A stretch of 64,000 nt of DNA. It comes from Pleurostoma richardsiae. Taxonomy: Eukaryota; Ascomycota; Sordariomycetes; Calosphaeriales; Pleurostomataceae. Shown piece after piece: positions 36,980-48,428 of the stretch (positions are counted from its first letter, which is position 1; every line of letters starts with the position of its first letter). The position numbers were made by a program, and so were the translations under genes. The notes under the pieces are model-generated. The model had not been told where the DNA came from and made no database searches. It was given only the letters and a program-made list of their open reading frames with translations. The stretch covers positions 62,001-126,000 of the forward strand of contig JANBVO010000026.1 of the NCBI GenBank assembly GCA_030052745.1, in the 5' to 3' direction.

Positions 36980-38029
36980 TGTAAATGGTGCCAACGTGAA
37001 GTTTAGGATGACCAAAAAAAAAAAAGACTCGAAGCTTATGTTATTACTTCCTGTTTCACAGCTCTTAGGGCAGACGGGGGAAGGAGCTGTGTTATAACTC
37101 GATTCGAAGAGGGTTCGGGCATGGTTATACGACGGGATCCGGGTTCATAGTACGCCGGATTTCGACGCCGAAGCAGAGCAGATAGAAGCGGGGGATTTCT
37201 GAGATCAGTTGGTGGAGCTGCGATCTAACGTTACACCGTGCGCGGGAATAAGGACACTTCAGGTGCCGAGATTAACCACGACGCACCTTATCAGCCAGGT
37301 AAAGCGGCATTGACCACTCACTCATTCGAATCATTGCCGCCGGTCGATGTGGTTTCACCGTTGGTGCCTCTTAACTAGCTTGGTCGAGAAACCCTGGAGG
37401 ATGCTGTGTCAGTATATCTGCACCGAACAAGTTCCAGGGTTAACATGATCACAAATCACGAGGACCTATGATGGGAAAGAGACCTCTTCTTGGACGAAGT
37501 CACGCAGTAACAGGTTAACGAACTCAGAAAACAGAGCCAGCGCGCGACCGTCTCCACTTCTGTTTCTACGGCCTAGTTAAATCTTTTTGCGACACTTTAG
37601 CTTGCCGCCGATGGCTGATAGAGCTAGAGCTCGAGATTCTGACCTTGGGCATCATCTCTGCTCACTGAGCTATGTGAGATACAGCAGTGACGGCCTTCAA
37701 AGGACCTAAGCACTTCACGAGTAATTCAGGAATATCTGGGACGCCTGGCCAGGGTCCGACGCACTCAGGACGACAGCGGTGTAAACGACATAGACAACCG
37801 GGACATCACCGGCGCTACGCGAGCCCTGGCCATGAGCGATCGAATAGCATCACACCTGATTTCCCCCTTCGTAGCCATAATGGTAAGTGTATACAGTAAT
37901 CCGGCTGAGATTAAACTCTAGTATCGGCGTAAAAGTGCTGAGGCTTGTTCCAGGTAATCCTTATTTAGCTGCGTGACAGGCAGGTTCTTCCCTACCTTAT
38001 AATACAGTATTATACACATCAACGCTCAG
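36980..38029. other. Intergenic region; no gene seen
   Basis: About 1 kb between the GH3 start and the mL57 stop. An A12 run lies just upstream of the GH3 gene (about 37014-37025). Short frames such as 37687-37899 (plus) show no family features. Confidence 0.4.
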
Positions 38030-39039
38030 TCACTCTATCCGCCTCAGTATCCTCTCCCTGACCACCCTGCCAGCGACCTCGGCCCCGTGCTGTAGGGAAA
38101 TAGCCCCAATTATCGCGAACAAAGACGTGTTCAGAACCGTCTCGAGGCCAGAGCCCTTCAGATTTTCGGGCTGGTCGAGGGCGGATGTCGTTAGTTAGAA
38201 GGCTTAAGAATTGCCCGCAGGAAGGGGGGAAACACTTACAACTCGCGGCTTCCACCTGGTCACCTCGTGAAGGCCGAAGTCCACCGCCAGCCTCGCCAAT
38301 CTCTCTTTCGCGACCATGTCCTGGGGCTGTTTCTGTGCCAGGTTGTCAACGCTAGCCAGAGCCGGATGTTCGAAGGGCTTTCGGTTGAAGGGATCGGCAG
38401 TCTTTGACGCGCTGTTCGTAGGCGACGTTACAATGGACCGCATGGCTTCGAGTATGATGATTTGTCGGCCTGCAGATAAATAGACATCAGCCCAGAGTTC
38501 TTCTGCTGCCAGAGGCAGACATTCGCCCCCAAAAGAACCGCTCGACTGAGCCGGGCGGTATGAAGAGAGCAACGTGGAGGCGCACCGAAGAAGGCAAGGC
38601 GTGTATTGAAGCCCCTGCGGCCCTGGTCGAAGCTTTTATGCGTGACGGCCAGCCACTTCAGCTCATCTGGAAGCATGCGGAGGCCTTCCCGGCCGAGGAA
38701 CCGCTCATAGAAGCGATCTAGCTTCTCTGGATCCTCATTAACTTGCCAGACCTGCCGGGCCGGCACCTTGGGGACATTCAGGGAAAAGGGGGCCTTCATC
38801 CCCTCCGGCGTGTAGGCCCATCTTGACCGCACGTCTGTCGCGAAAGGCTGTTCGGGACTAGGTGCATCTCTGAGGCAGGAGATGGAGGACGAGAGGAGAC
38901 GCCGGCTGGAGGCCGATAGCGAAAGGGTCGCTGCCGGCGTTGTCGCTGTTGCTGACGCGGCGATCGGCAGACACCTGCAGTGCTTCTTGGCTATCCGAAA
39001 TTGAAGAGCGAGCGGTGAGCGCGAACTATTGAGGGCCAT
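38030..39039 (-). CDS. Mitochondrial large-subunit ribosomal protein mL57 (yeast Mrpl15 type, RNase III fold)
   Basis: Component of the fungal mitoribosome large subunit that uses an inactive RNase III-like fold. The start at 39039 begins an Arg/Ser/Ala-rich presequence without acidic residues (RIAKKHCRCLPIAASATAT), as in mitochondrial targeting signals. The conserved stretch RWAYTPEGMKAPF is followed by WLAVTHKSFDQGRRGFNTRLAFFG. Splicing out about 38470-38592 joins it to RQIIILEAM. A second intron around 38170-38240 leads to the final exon GLETVLNTSLFAIIGAIS ... GRVVRERILRRIE, with the stop at 38030-38032. The family match is by recognised motif order; the intron ends are approximate. Confidence 0.82.
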
Positions 39040-39621
39040 TGGAGCCTTGACAGTAGGGGCACGGCAAGTAGTCAGTAGGTTGCTGTCGTCCCTCCCGGGT
39101 TGATGCTACCCTTCTCGAACTTTTTCGCTACAGCTCCGGAAGAATTTCGGGAGGTATGAGCACAGAGGTTCCATGTGGAGTACCTAAGTAGTAGTACGTA
39201 CTCCCAGCGCTTCCACGTGAGACTTTTAAGTCACGTGGTCTGCTCGTCTCAGAATAACTACCGGATGGTACCTCAATACCTCGGCAGGGAGGTACCCTTA
39301 GGCAAGTCAACCTCAACTTGATTGGGGAATAATTCGAAGACAGCTCGAAAATAGAGGTACCTACCAATTAAGGTACTCACGGACGCGACTATCGCGACGT
39401 GTCTCGGCTGAAAGACCTCATAGGCATCTTCCACCTATTTTGGGCCCATCCCTTGCGCGGAACGACGCTGCTAGCACACTGATATGATTGCTCTACATGC
39501 AATAACTACCTACAAAACTATGCCTCTTCAGCCATGAATTACTCGCCTTGAACACACCTGGCCCTTCCGTTCCTCGTTCTGGCGACAAGCATCTCGACTC
39601 TCCTCTTACGCCCTCTCGGCA
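39040..39621. promoter_or_regulatory. Divergent promoter of mL57 and Rtt109, rich in TACCTA/TAGGTA words
   Basis: About 580 bp between divergent housekeeping genes. GGTACCTC, GGTACCCTTAGG, GAGGTACCTACC and AAGGTACTC-type words recur between 39175 and 39380. Similar words lie near 43680-43700 and 61270-61300. Such motifs are common in promoters of sordariomycete genomes; their function is not known to me. Confidence 0.4.
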
Positions 39622-41622
39622 ATGGCGTCGCCAGTCTCTCACTCTGATAAGCCGACGAGACAGGTCAGCAATTCCACAACCCTGTCAGATACGCTAGCTG
39701 CTGTACTCCCTGCCGGCTACAAGTTTGGCATCTTCCATCTCTCCACGCCGCCGACGAGGTCTGACCCTCTGTGCTCTGCGCCTCCAGGTGCTCATCCCGA
39801 CCGGACATACTGCGAGAGCCACTTTCTGGCCGTCACTATCGATCCCACACACAACACGCGTGCATTCCAGTCGAAGGCTTCCTCGACGACTTCGGATATC
39901 CAACACGGCGACTATGCGAGCTCACCGTCCTCGACCCAAGTCCTCGTCCTCGCGATAGAGATATTCATCTTCACTACCGCGTGTTCGAGCACCTTCTTCG
40001 TCTCCAAGGCCGACTCGACTGGATACCTTCACCTTCTTGGTCTGCCGAATGGTACGCCATCGCCTATTCGCGAGATCTCGAGCGCCTTCATATCTTACCT
40101 CGTTGCCCTACGCCGGCGGAGCGATGCCCAGTCGGTCGTCAGTCTCTTCGCCCGAGCCCAGGATCAGTACCTCTTTCCCGGCAGCATCGAATACGCTGGG
40201 AAACATGTCCTAGATGACCGCGCGTTGGTGAGGTGGTGGTGTCGGGTTCTAGACCCTCTGATTGCGAGCAACCAAGGACCGACAGGTGCAGCGGCAAATC
40301 CCACAAGAGAGACCAGCTGGGAGAGCGTCGAGGGCTACCTGCTTGTCCCAGGGCTGGATGCCCACGAATCTCGGGCCTTCATACCCCGGACGCCGCATGC
40401 CTCCAAGTCCTGGACCGTAGGCCACCCGCTCGAGAAGGTCTCCCACTTCAGTCGCGAGTATGACTGGGTGCCGCCCCGATGCTTGATACCACGGTTCCCT
40501 GACGATCCGAAGTCTCGATTTCGCGACGAGCTAGACCTGGAGGCAGCGCAATGGGCTGAGCACAAGGAGAAGGGTTCATGGCGAAGCATCAAGACTGTAG
40601 ACCAGTTCTGGGACATGATGGCTTTTCGGCAGGAATGCTCAGGGGGCCACATGACAGGCTTCATATGGGTGGTCATGAATCCGCCCAGCTTGCAGAACCG
40701 TCAGCCCGTCATGCTAGCGCTGCTGACACCCGAAGCTTCCTTCAACGGTTCGGAGCCACCCGGCGCTCCCTCTACACCTCCCCGGCGCCGCGACGGGCTC
40801 GTCGCCACGACATCTCAATCTAGCCCTTTTAAGGATGCGAAATCGCCAGGCGAGCCGCATCAGCACACACAAACTAGCAGACAGATGGAAAGGAGCAAGA
40901 AGCGTAAGCTGAAGGGCCACATCCGGCCGCGTCTTCCTCGCATCAAGAGACACGCACGCAACTATGATCCAGACATACCACAGACAACTCCCTACTACTA
41001 CTGGCCCCCGGAGGGTCGAGGAACCCGCGTTCTCGCCGAACCCGATTACAAGCGATCCATCGAGCTTCTACTCCGGCTAGATTTTGCCAACGTGGATCTC
41101 GCAGTGGCAAGCACAAGCAGGTGGACCAGCGAGGTTGGCGGCGGCATAAAGTGGGCCGTGGAAGTGATCGGGACCAGAAGTCTGCCCTCACCAGCGCCTT
41201 TCAAGGGTGGTGCTAGCGGAACAACACTCAATAGCCAGGATGGTCTCGTGAGGAAAAAACGCCCGGCTGAGGCGCTAGCTGAGAGCAAAGCACCCGTGGG
41301 TGTGGGCCGAATAAATGCCTTGCCCGCAGGGCTTGTCAGGAAGAAGCAGAAGATGGACAAGATCGAGGTTGAGAGTAACAAGTCGCGAGCAGATCCCAGT
41401 ATGGATATTCTCTCAGAAGGCCTGATTAGGGAAAAGTGCGGGGATGATAAGGGTCGCGCCCAGGCTAGCGTAGGAGAAGCGACGACAATGGTGGACGAGA
41501 GCAAAGGTGCTGATCAGCAAGAGGCATCCGCAGGCGCTGGTCTGCCAAAAGTGAACCTTCTGGGCAGTGAGCTAGTGCGCAAGAAGCCGAAAGCATCTCG
41601 AGGTGCACAGAGGCGGCTATAA
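39622..41622 (+). CDS. RTT109: Histone acetyltransferase Rtt109 (H3K56)
   Basis: Fungal-specific nuclear enzyme that acetylates newly made histone H3, mainly Lys56, with the chaperones Asf1 and Vps75. It acts in replication-coupled chromatin assembly and genome stability. Single exon, 666 residues. The family-typical N-terminus (LAAVLPAGYKFGIFHLSTPP, RTYCESHFLAVTIDP) is followed by VLVLAIEIFIFTT and FVSKADSTGYLHLLGLPNG. Next come ISYLVALRRRSDAQSVVSLF, ARAQDQYLFPGS, KHVLDDRALVRWWCRVLDP, and later the WDMMAFRQECSGGHMTGFIW block. The C-terminal 200 residues are basic and repetitive, with three or four LVRKK-type motifs (GLVRKKQKMDK, SELVRKKPK) that look like nuclear localisation or binding repeats. 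This makes the protein longer than yeast Rtt109. Confidence 0.9.
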   Translation: MASPVSHSDKPTRQVSNSTTLSDTLAAVLPAGYKFGIFHLSTPPTRSDPLCSAPPGAHPDRTYCESHFLAVTIDPTHNTRAFQSKASSTTSDIQHGDYASSPSSTQVLVLAIEIFIFTTACSSTFFVSKADSTGYLHLLGLPNGTPSPIREISSAFISYLVALRRRSDAQSVVSLFARAQDQYLFPGSIEYAGKHVLDDRALVRWWCRVLDPLIASNQGPTGAAANPTRETSWESVEGYLLVPGLDAHESRAFIPRTPHASKSWTVGHPLEKVSHFSREYDWVPPRCLIPRFPDDPKSRFRDELDLEAAQWAEHKEKGSWRSIKTVDQFWDMMAFRQECSGGHMTGFIWVVMNPPSLQNRQPVMLALLTPEASFNGSEPPGAPSTPPRRRDGLVATTSQSSPFKDAKSPGEPHQHTQTSRQMERSKKRKLKGHIRPRLPRIKRHARNYDPDIPQTTPYYYWPPEGRGTRVLAEPDYKRSIELLLRLDFANVDLAVASTSRWTSEVGGGIKWAVEVIGTRSLPSPAPFKGGASGTTLNSQDGLVRKKRPAEALAESKAPVGVGRINALPAGLVRKKQKMDKIEVESNKSRADPSMDILSEGLIREKCGDDKGRAQASVGEATTMVDESKGADQQEASAGAGLPKVNLLGSELVRKKPKASRGAQRRL

Positions 41623-41868
41623 AGACGGATTCCCGCCCAGGCACACTTGGATAGATGCCCTGGTATTCAACATGGATGAAGGACAAGGCGCGATTGAATA
41701 GAGGTGCACAACAGCCTTAGCCGTATCGAACGTTGCAGAAGCGTGTACATGGCATTGGGATAGGGTACTGGAGTTGGCTTATGGGCTTGCACGGCTGAGC
41801 GGGAGGATCAGGCACGAAGTGAGATATTTGAGCCAATATAGGACGGGATTTCCGGCATGGTTCGATTA

Positions 41869-43467
41869 TCACGGTCGTATCCTCTGGCGTTTTGCAGCAG
41901 GTTCAACTGCGCCGTTCCGCTCCAGCTCGATCTCGTGCAGCTTTGCCTCGGCCGATGCCCTTGCCTCCCGAAGCAGCATCTTTTCCCCTATCCGCACATC
42001 AAGCGCCATGTGTAGACGCGGGTTTACCGCGGCTGTCCGTTCGTTCTCTCGATAAAGCTCCTCGTCCTGCTCTAGCGTCGTCGGATACTGGCTGGCTCGG
42101 GCATCGATCGCGGCGAGGAACGCGGCGTACATAACCCGATCACGCGTGGCCCTGTCGTTGACAGCCTCGGGTGCTACTTTCTTGACAGCCTTCAGCAGCG
42201 CCTTACTCTGCTCCAGCAAGTCGTGGGGAACTCCCGCAGGCAGTACATGATCCGAGACGCGTCCTGCCGAGTCCGGCTCGCCTGCATCTCGCTCAATCTC
42301 GAAGCTGTCCTCCAGCTCGTCCGGGTCTAGCTGCTCGAGGGCCTTCTGCCATAGGCGATCCTCAATAGGGACACTCTGGCGTAGAGAGGAGACGACCAAT
42401 TCCCACGGCAGGTCGACCAGGTTGTATCGCCGATGCTTCGGAGTGACGTAACCGTAGCGGCGGAGCAGCTCACCGTTGCTCAGCGGCCCATAGTAGTTGA
42501 GGATCTCCTCACCAGCGGCGATGCGGCGCAGGGAGGTGACGGTGAGGAAGTCTTCACCATGGTTGACGTGCGCCTGTGGGTCCCATTAGTATGGCCGAGA
42601 TGACGAGTCTCCACACGCGACACGGCTTCGTCGAAATAGCCATTGGCCCACTCACGTTGAAGTCGGCGTCAGCGTTGAGAATGTCCGCCATGGGCACCAT
42701 TCCCATCATAATCTGACCCTCACGATCCTCTACCCACCCTTCCTCTCCTTCGCCGTCGTCCTCATCCTCGTCTCGTTCCAGGTCAAAGGCATATGCCATG
42801 ATGGTGCTCCCCATCCGATTTGCCAAAGCGATAATCTCCTCGTCCCCGGGCGCGCCCCCCTCGGTCGGGAAGAAGACGTCCTCGTGCTCGCGGATGACTG
42901 GAAGGATCTTAGCTCGGATCATGGCGTCGGCCTGGTCTCGGCCGATCTGAGAGACAACAGGGCTAGCCTGCAGCCCGGCGACATCGGTATCGGTCCAGAA
43001 CATGGGCGTGGTGAAGTGCGCGGGGAGCACGTCGAGGTACGGCTTCCAGGAGGAGACCGGGCCGAGGAGCTGCTCGTAGATGAGGACGAGGATGAGGGAA
43101 GACCACGAGTCTTGCTGCCTGCTACTGTCCGGCGCCTCGTCATCGGCGGCCCCAGCCGCCAGGTTGTCGTCGACCTCGAAGACGCCGGGAATCCTATGGG
43201 GCAGCTCCGATGTGGCAGAGCAGATGACGCTCTTCCTGGGGATGGTGAAGAGGAGCGTATCTGGCTCGATGCCGGAAGTGGCGACTGTTGTCTGCGTTAA
43301 CAAAGATCCGGATGTGTATTGACTGGCTGAAGAGACTCACCGATGCCCCGGCCGGCTCCACGACTACGCATGTCCTGGATCTCGATGCCTGGGTGGAAGT
43401 ATGCGCCCGGCAGGGACTTGAACCAGGCCAGAAACGCAGCGGTCCGGCGACCGTATTCATCCTCCAT
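41869..43467 (-). CDS. SET-domain lysine methyltransferase, Rkm4/SETD6 type
   Basis: Protein lysine methyltransferase; yeast Rkm4 methylates the ribosomal protein L42 (eL42). The start at 43467 gives MEDEYGRRTAAFLAWFKSLP before the SET entry motif RSRGAGRGI, which is interrupted by a short intron near 43275-43340. The insert region FFPTEGGAPGDEE and an acidic loop follow. Then comes VPMADILNAD, and after intron 42654-42572 NAHVNHGEDF and AAGEEILNYYG with the catalytic Tyr. The C-terminal Rubisco-LSMT substrate-binding-like half reads LSNGELLRRYGYV ... DRLWQKALEQLDPDELED and ends AAKRQRIRP, a likely nuclear signal. The domain order and motifs match fungal Rkm4 well; the substrate is inferred by homology. 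Confidence 0.87.
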
Positions 43468-45287
43468 GTTTCCTGCCTGGGTATGTCCCGATTGTCTGGA
43501 TGCCTTTCCCCCCTAGTGGATGCCGCAAGATTCCGGTGACACTATTTTGTATGACCTCAACGTACAGTATAGGATCCTCACCTCTCGTGTACCTCCGTAC
43601 CATGCATCTCCCTCAAGAAAGAAATTCACGTCAGTTGGTGGTCCGTGCGCAGATATCAGAGTACCTTACACATAGATATTAGGTACCTTAGGTACCTATA
43701 AGTTAGTGCCAAGGAGGTAGAGGTCGAGGTGGATGCCTGAGGTACGTTAGGTAATCACCGGCAAGTTGGGCAACGTACCCCAGATCCGCATTGCGCTACT
43801 CTAGATCAGGGGGAGGCTCTTGGACGCCACAGACTTGGCAGCGAGTGGTGCCCAGCTTTCACGACTTCACCTGTCCACTAGTAACAGCTCTCCAACGGGC
43901 GGCAGATTCGGCCTCGGCGTCCGCGCGATGGCCCCTTTCGTCTCCCATCCCGGCCCCGCCTCTGAGTCCTCGCACCAGGCAGGACGAGGACGAGCAAGGC
44001 ATCTCTCCGCTCACGCCTTGAACACTGCCGATGAGCGACCCAAAGCGCCAGCGGGGGCAAGACCAGTGGTTCCAGGGGTTCTCCATAGGGCGATCCACGG
44101 CCAAGCTATAGCGAAACCGCTCGCTCCGCCGTGTGCATATCTGCCGTAAGCCACGGCCAATATGCCGAACCTCTCTTGCTCCGGAGAACAAAGCTGGCCC
44201 ACACTCGACGTATACCGGCTTATCATATCCCTCCATCTCCGCACTGCTGCCCCGGAATGCCGCTGTCCTCATGATGCTGGGACATTTTCCACCTGCTCAC
44301 AGTGTCGAAGCCATCCGCCGTTCCGATTGGACAAGGAGTCACCGCTGAAGCCCAGTGCTGAGCTGCATATAGCCTAGATACAGTCGTCATCATCGTCCCT
44401 ACGCTTTGCCGCCCTGCGCGAGCTTCCACTTTCGACCAGTTCCCCGCCTCGATTCGATTGCATTTGATTCGGCAAATGGGACATCCGTGAAGCCTGCAGG
44501 GTTGCCTTGACTAAACTCTATCATGTAACTGGACGCCCGCGTGAACAGCAGCGTGCATCAAACGGTGACATTTTACTCCTCACAGGATTAGAGTACGACT
44601 ACCACGATCGGACTAGAGGCGGGCCAGATTTCCTACTACAGCCGGCGACTCCGGGTTGTTTTACTATCCGGATCTGCACCGGCCCCGCCTCACTCCGCAA
44701 GCTGCGTGAGATCTTGGGAGTTCCTCGTTAGCTCCTCTGCTTCATTTTACATGGTGGTAATTGTCACCATTCCATATCCTCATAGTGATATCTATTCTCC
44801 AATATCGCATTCCACCTTCTCCGCCATCACACCGGGCTTCTAGCAGGGCTGATGTGCGTGACTGACACCGACCTCCCCGAAGCACATCGGCAGAATCCCG
44901 AGTTTTGAGCGAGCCCAATCAATGCCCTGTTTCCCCTCGATTTACCTCCGTACATGCTGTGCGGAGACATGGCAGAAGCATGGCTACCATCGCGAGGGGC
45001 TGGCATGCTTGCTCGGCCTCAACCATGTGGTAATGGCTGCAGTAAACCCACGCTATCACACCTAGCCGTCTTGGGCGGAACAACGCCCTGCCTTGTAATT
45101 GACTCAATCGAGTCTACGCCGGTGTCTGTGGAGCTTTGTCACAGGCCACAGGTGATTATAAAACCGTCGAGCGAAGATGTTTTGCTCGAGGTGCAGGATC
45201 CCAAGACTGTCGGCACTTGTAATCTGACTCTGTCATCTCGAGTTTTCATCTTACGCTTGTTTGCCTTGCGACCAGATTTAATTTAAG
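43468..45287. other. Intergenic region with no recognised gene
   Basis: About 1.8 kb. It contains TAGGTACC words near 43680-43700. The longest plausible plus-strand frame is 44507-44731 (74 codons, YDYHDRTRGGPDFLLQ), with no known family and no clear start context. The last 500 bp presumably hold the oxalate decarboxylase promoter. Confidence 0.4.
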
Positions 45288-47020
45288 ATGCACACGGGTA
45301 TTAGCTTCATCACGTCGTGCCTCCTCCACCTGTTGTCTTTGTGTAACGCACGTCCCGCTCCACAGTCAGTCCCGTCGTGTTCTGCCGGACGGTAGACGAA
45401 CAGCTGACGCTAATTGTGACATCAAAGAATAGGCGACTATGGCGAGAATTCAGGACCGGTTGGCGGTGTGGAACCCCCCATCCCAACGGTCAGTTCCGCG
45501 AGCGGCTCTCTATACGGCGATTCGAGCTTCTTAGGGGGCAATGCTCCTCGCCCCGACCCCGATACCTCCGATTCGGCCATCGTCCCAGATCCACAGCTGG
45601 TCAGCGGCCAGGAGGCAGACGGGAAGCTGGGGCTGTACCTAGATTTCAACAGCGCAAACCCACCTCAACCCATACGAGGCAAGAAGGGTGCTACAGATCC
45701 TGGTCCTCGTAAGTGCCACGGCCCAGTCTCAATAGCAGGGCAAGGATCGGACTACCAGTCACTGACCACCAGGAAGGAACTTTTGAGTACGAGAAGCTCA
45801 ATCCTGACCTGTATGCACCTCCTGCAACGGACACTGGTGATGTGCCCAACGCCATGTGGCCTCTGGGCCTCTCGCGCAACCGCCTCGGCAGTGGCGATGG
45901 CGCCGGCTGGGCCCGACAGCAGAACACCGAAGTGCTCCCAGCCGCGTCAGAAATGGCAGGTGTCGACATGCGTCTCGCACCGCATGCTTACCGCGAACTT
46001 CACTGGCACACCGCCGGCGAGTGGTCGCTCATGCTCAAGGGCTGCGTGCGTGTTGCTGCGATCAATGAGGACGGCAAAAGCTTCTTGGATGACGTCTGCG
46101 CCGGCGACGTTTGGTTTTTCCCTCCAGGCGTCCCCCACAGCATTCAGGCCTTCGACGAGGGTTGCGAGTTCTTGCTCGTCTTCGATCAAGGTGACTTCAG
46201 CGAGGATGGGACTTTCTTGGTCAGCGAGCTCTTTCTGAGAAATCCAGTTGAGGTCCTGGCTAAGAATCTCCAAACGGACACGTCGGCCTTTGAGGACATC
46301 CCTCAGGGCCAGCTTTATGTAAGGTTTTGTACAATGAGAGGCCCCTAGAGATGCTGCTTTTTAGCCAGCTTACGCCGTGAAGCCTACCTCAGTGCTGACT
46401 ATCTATGTGACCTACAGATATTCAACGGCACTCCCGCACCCAAGGACATCGAACAACAAAACATTACCGGCCCAGCAGGTTCCGTTGTCGGCGCAGACTC
46501 ATATACGTATCACTGGTCGCAGCAGACGCCTTTCCAAGTCCCCGGTGGCTCTGTCAAGATCGTTGACCCCACAACCTTCCCCATCGCTGCCAAGTTCTCC
46601 GCCGCTCTCGTCGTCGTGCAGCCGGGTGCCATGCGCGAGATTCATTGGCACACGACTAGCGACGAGTGGTCGTATTTTCTGCAGGGGTCGGCACGGGTCA
46701 CGGTGTTCAAGGCGCCCGAGTCAGCAAGGACCTTCGACTTCACTGCCGGCGGCGTAGGCTACATCCCGGCTGGCAACAGCCACTACGTGGAGAACACAGG
46801 AACCGAGGACGTCATCTTCCTCGAGGTGCTGCAGGCGGAGCGATTCACCGATATTAGCGTTGCCCAGTGGCTAGCCCTTACGCCGCGGCAGGTCGTCAAG
46901 GACCACCTCAACCTGCCGGACAACGTTCTTAATGCGCTACCTCGGGACAAGACTCTGATCAAGACGGGGAACACGAACTTGACCGCCCTGGCGGGAAATG
47001 GAAGTGTGCTTGCAGACTAG
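45288..47020 (+). CDS. Oxalate decarboxylase (bicupin, secreted)
   Basis: Manganese enzyme converting oxalate to formate and CO2; in fungi it is extracellular or wall-bound and relieves self-made or plant oxalate. The ATG at 45288 opens a hydrophobic signal peptide (GISFITSCLLHLLSLC). A first intron ends at the TAG near 45430; its donor is uncertain. Further introns are about 45711-45772 and 46319-46417. Cupin 1 has the metal ligands HWHTAGEWSLML plus HSIQAFDEGC. Cupin 2 has EIHWHTTSDEWSYFL plus GNSHYVENTGTEDVIF. Both sites therefore keep the His-x-His, Glu and distal His set. Length is about 450-470 residues, the usual size. The neighbours downstream, on the same strand, are a VOC protein and a transcription factor. 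Confidence 0.9.
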
Positions 47021-47613
47021 ATGGATGAGTACAGAGCAACAGACCAAGTCTCGTGGTAGGTACGCGATGAGATTTTATTCTGGGGTCTTGCTTAAGATCT
47101 TAGATGCAACAGCGTATCGATTCGACTAGTGTATATACAGCTGAATATGATCCGGACGCTTTGAAGCAAGTACATGGATTGGTCGTCCGAGCTAAGCATA
47201 CGTGAATCACGCGGATCAGCCTCCCCGCACTTGCAGCGGCCTGGCGTGGAGAGTTCGGCGTAAGCCAAGAGGGCCAAGCGAGTGTTTCAGGCAGCAACAC
47301 ACTTCTGACAGGACGAAAGACGGAACAGATGTCATACCATGCATAGACCTTGCATCAAATAGACCTCGCACTGCCTGCAGCGCGAGTGCTCGTGACTTCG
47401 TGTTTGCGAAGTTGACGCCAATATCCGCTCCGCGACAGCCGAACGCGTCGTAGTGCGATCTAAACCCCGAAAAGATTGCATTTATAAGTCATGGTCCTGT
47501 CCCGCCTCGAGATGGAAATGTGGTTGCTGGCCTTCGCAATCCAATCTTGTGGACCTCGCAACAGCTCGTGAGGCGTTTATTCTCTATCTACATTTCCAAC
47601 GATCACTATCGCC
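47021..47613 (+). other. Intergenic region; promoter of the VOC gene
   Basis: About 590 bp between two same-strand genes. No gene or repeat is recognised. Confidence 0.4.
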
Positions 47614-48067
47614 ATGGCCATCGATCACTCGGGCATCCGAACAGACCCAGCTCAGCATGCGTCCCTTGTTGCCTGGTACGAGGCCGCTCTAAGACCTCTG
47701 GGATATGTTAAGCTCCTGACGTACGGACCAAATGGAGAGGCCGTGGGCTTCAGCGACACCGGATCCTCTACCGATTGGTGGCTGACCTGCAATCCGGAGA
47801 AGCCCAACGTCATAACCCACCATGCTTTCACAGCCAGGGGCATGTTAGTTCTTGACCGCTGCACGGAACCGGAAGCTGACGAGTCTCTGTACAGACAGGA
47901 CCACTGTCGATGCGTTTCATGTGGCTGCTGTCGCGGCGGGCGGGAAAGACAACGGGCCCCCGGGGATCAGGATGTATCACCCAAGCTACTATGCAGCTTT
48001 TGTGCTCGACCCTGCAGGGAACAACATTGAGGTAGTCTGCCATGCGCCTGTGACAGACTCCAGATAG
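47614..48067 (+). CDS. Glyoxalase/bleomycin-resistance/dioxygenase-fold (VOC) protein
   Basis: Small cytosolic metal-binding-fold protein of about 130 residues. The first exon reads SGIRTDPAQHASLVAWYEAAL, then WWLTCNPE and HHAFTARG. An intron with donor GGCAT|GTTAGT (about 47843) and acceptor ACAGACAG restores TTVDAFHVAAVAAGGKDNG, then YAAFVLDPAGNNIEVVCH. The paired beta-alpha-beta-beta-beta halves, with His in HHAF and Glu in NIEVV, are characteristic of this superfamily. Many fungal members are unassigned; glyoxalase, dioxygenase and drug-binding roles are all possible. It is close to the oxalate decarboxylase and on the same strand. Confidence 0.78.
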
Positions 48068-48428
48068 CTTCGCACTTCACAAAAGAAAATCATATGCAGA
48101 GCGTATTAAGAACGTCAAGTACCACATAATGTGGATGTCGTGACTTCCGTTTCGTAGGGGAGGCGCGGCTTGGCTTTTGGATCATCGATGTCTTTGGCCT
48201 GATCTTCATTTGCGGGGGCGAACGCGCAGCTCAGTAACATTTTTGTGCCACGGGGTACTTGTGGACCGTCAGCGATACGGTCCCGTCCCAACCCGTGACT
48301 TCGGTCCACGTCTGCGGAAGTGGAGGTTCCGCTTTGGAAACACGATGCCAGTCATGCTTTGAAACACTATGAGACGATCCATCCCACCAGCCTGCCCGAT
48401 CTCTCTCGACCGTTCCCAATCACAAAAT
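48068..48428 (+). other. Short intergenic region
   Basis: About 360 bp between the VOC gene and the next transcription factor. No gene or repeat is seen; it presumably carries the transcription factor's promoter. Confidence 0.35.

Noticed and set aside
39771-40217. 148-codon frame overlapping Rtt109
   Set aside because: Alternative frame inside the conserved Rtt109 sequence.
42884-43300. Plus-strand open frame of 138 codons
   Set aside because: Antisense to the SET methyltransferase exon, with low-complexity acidic composition from the opposite codons.
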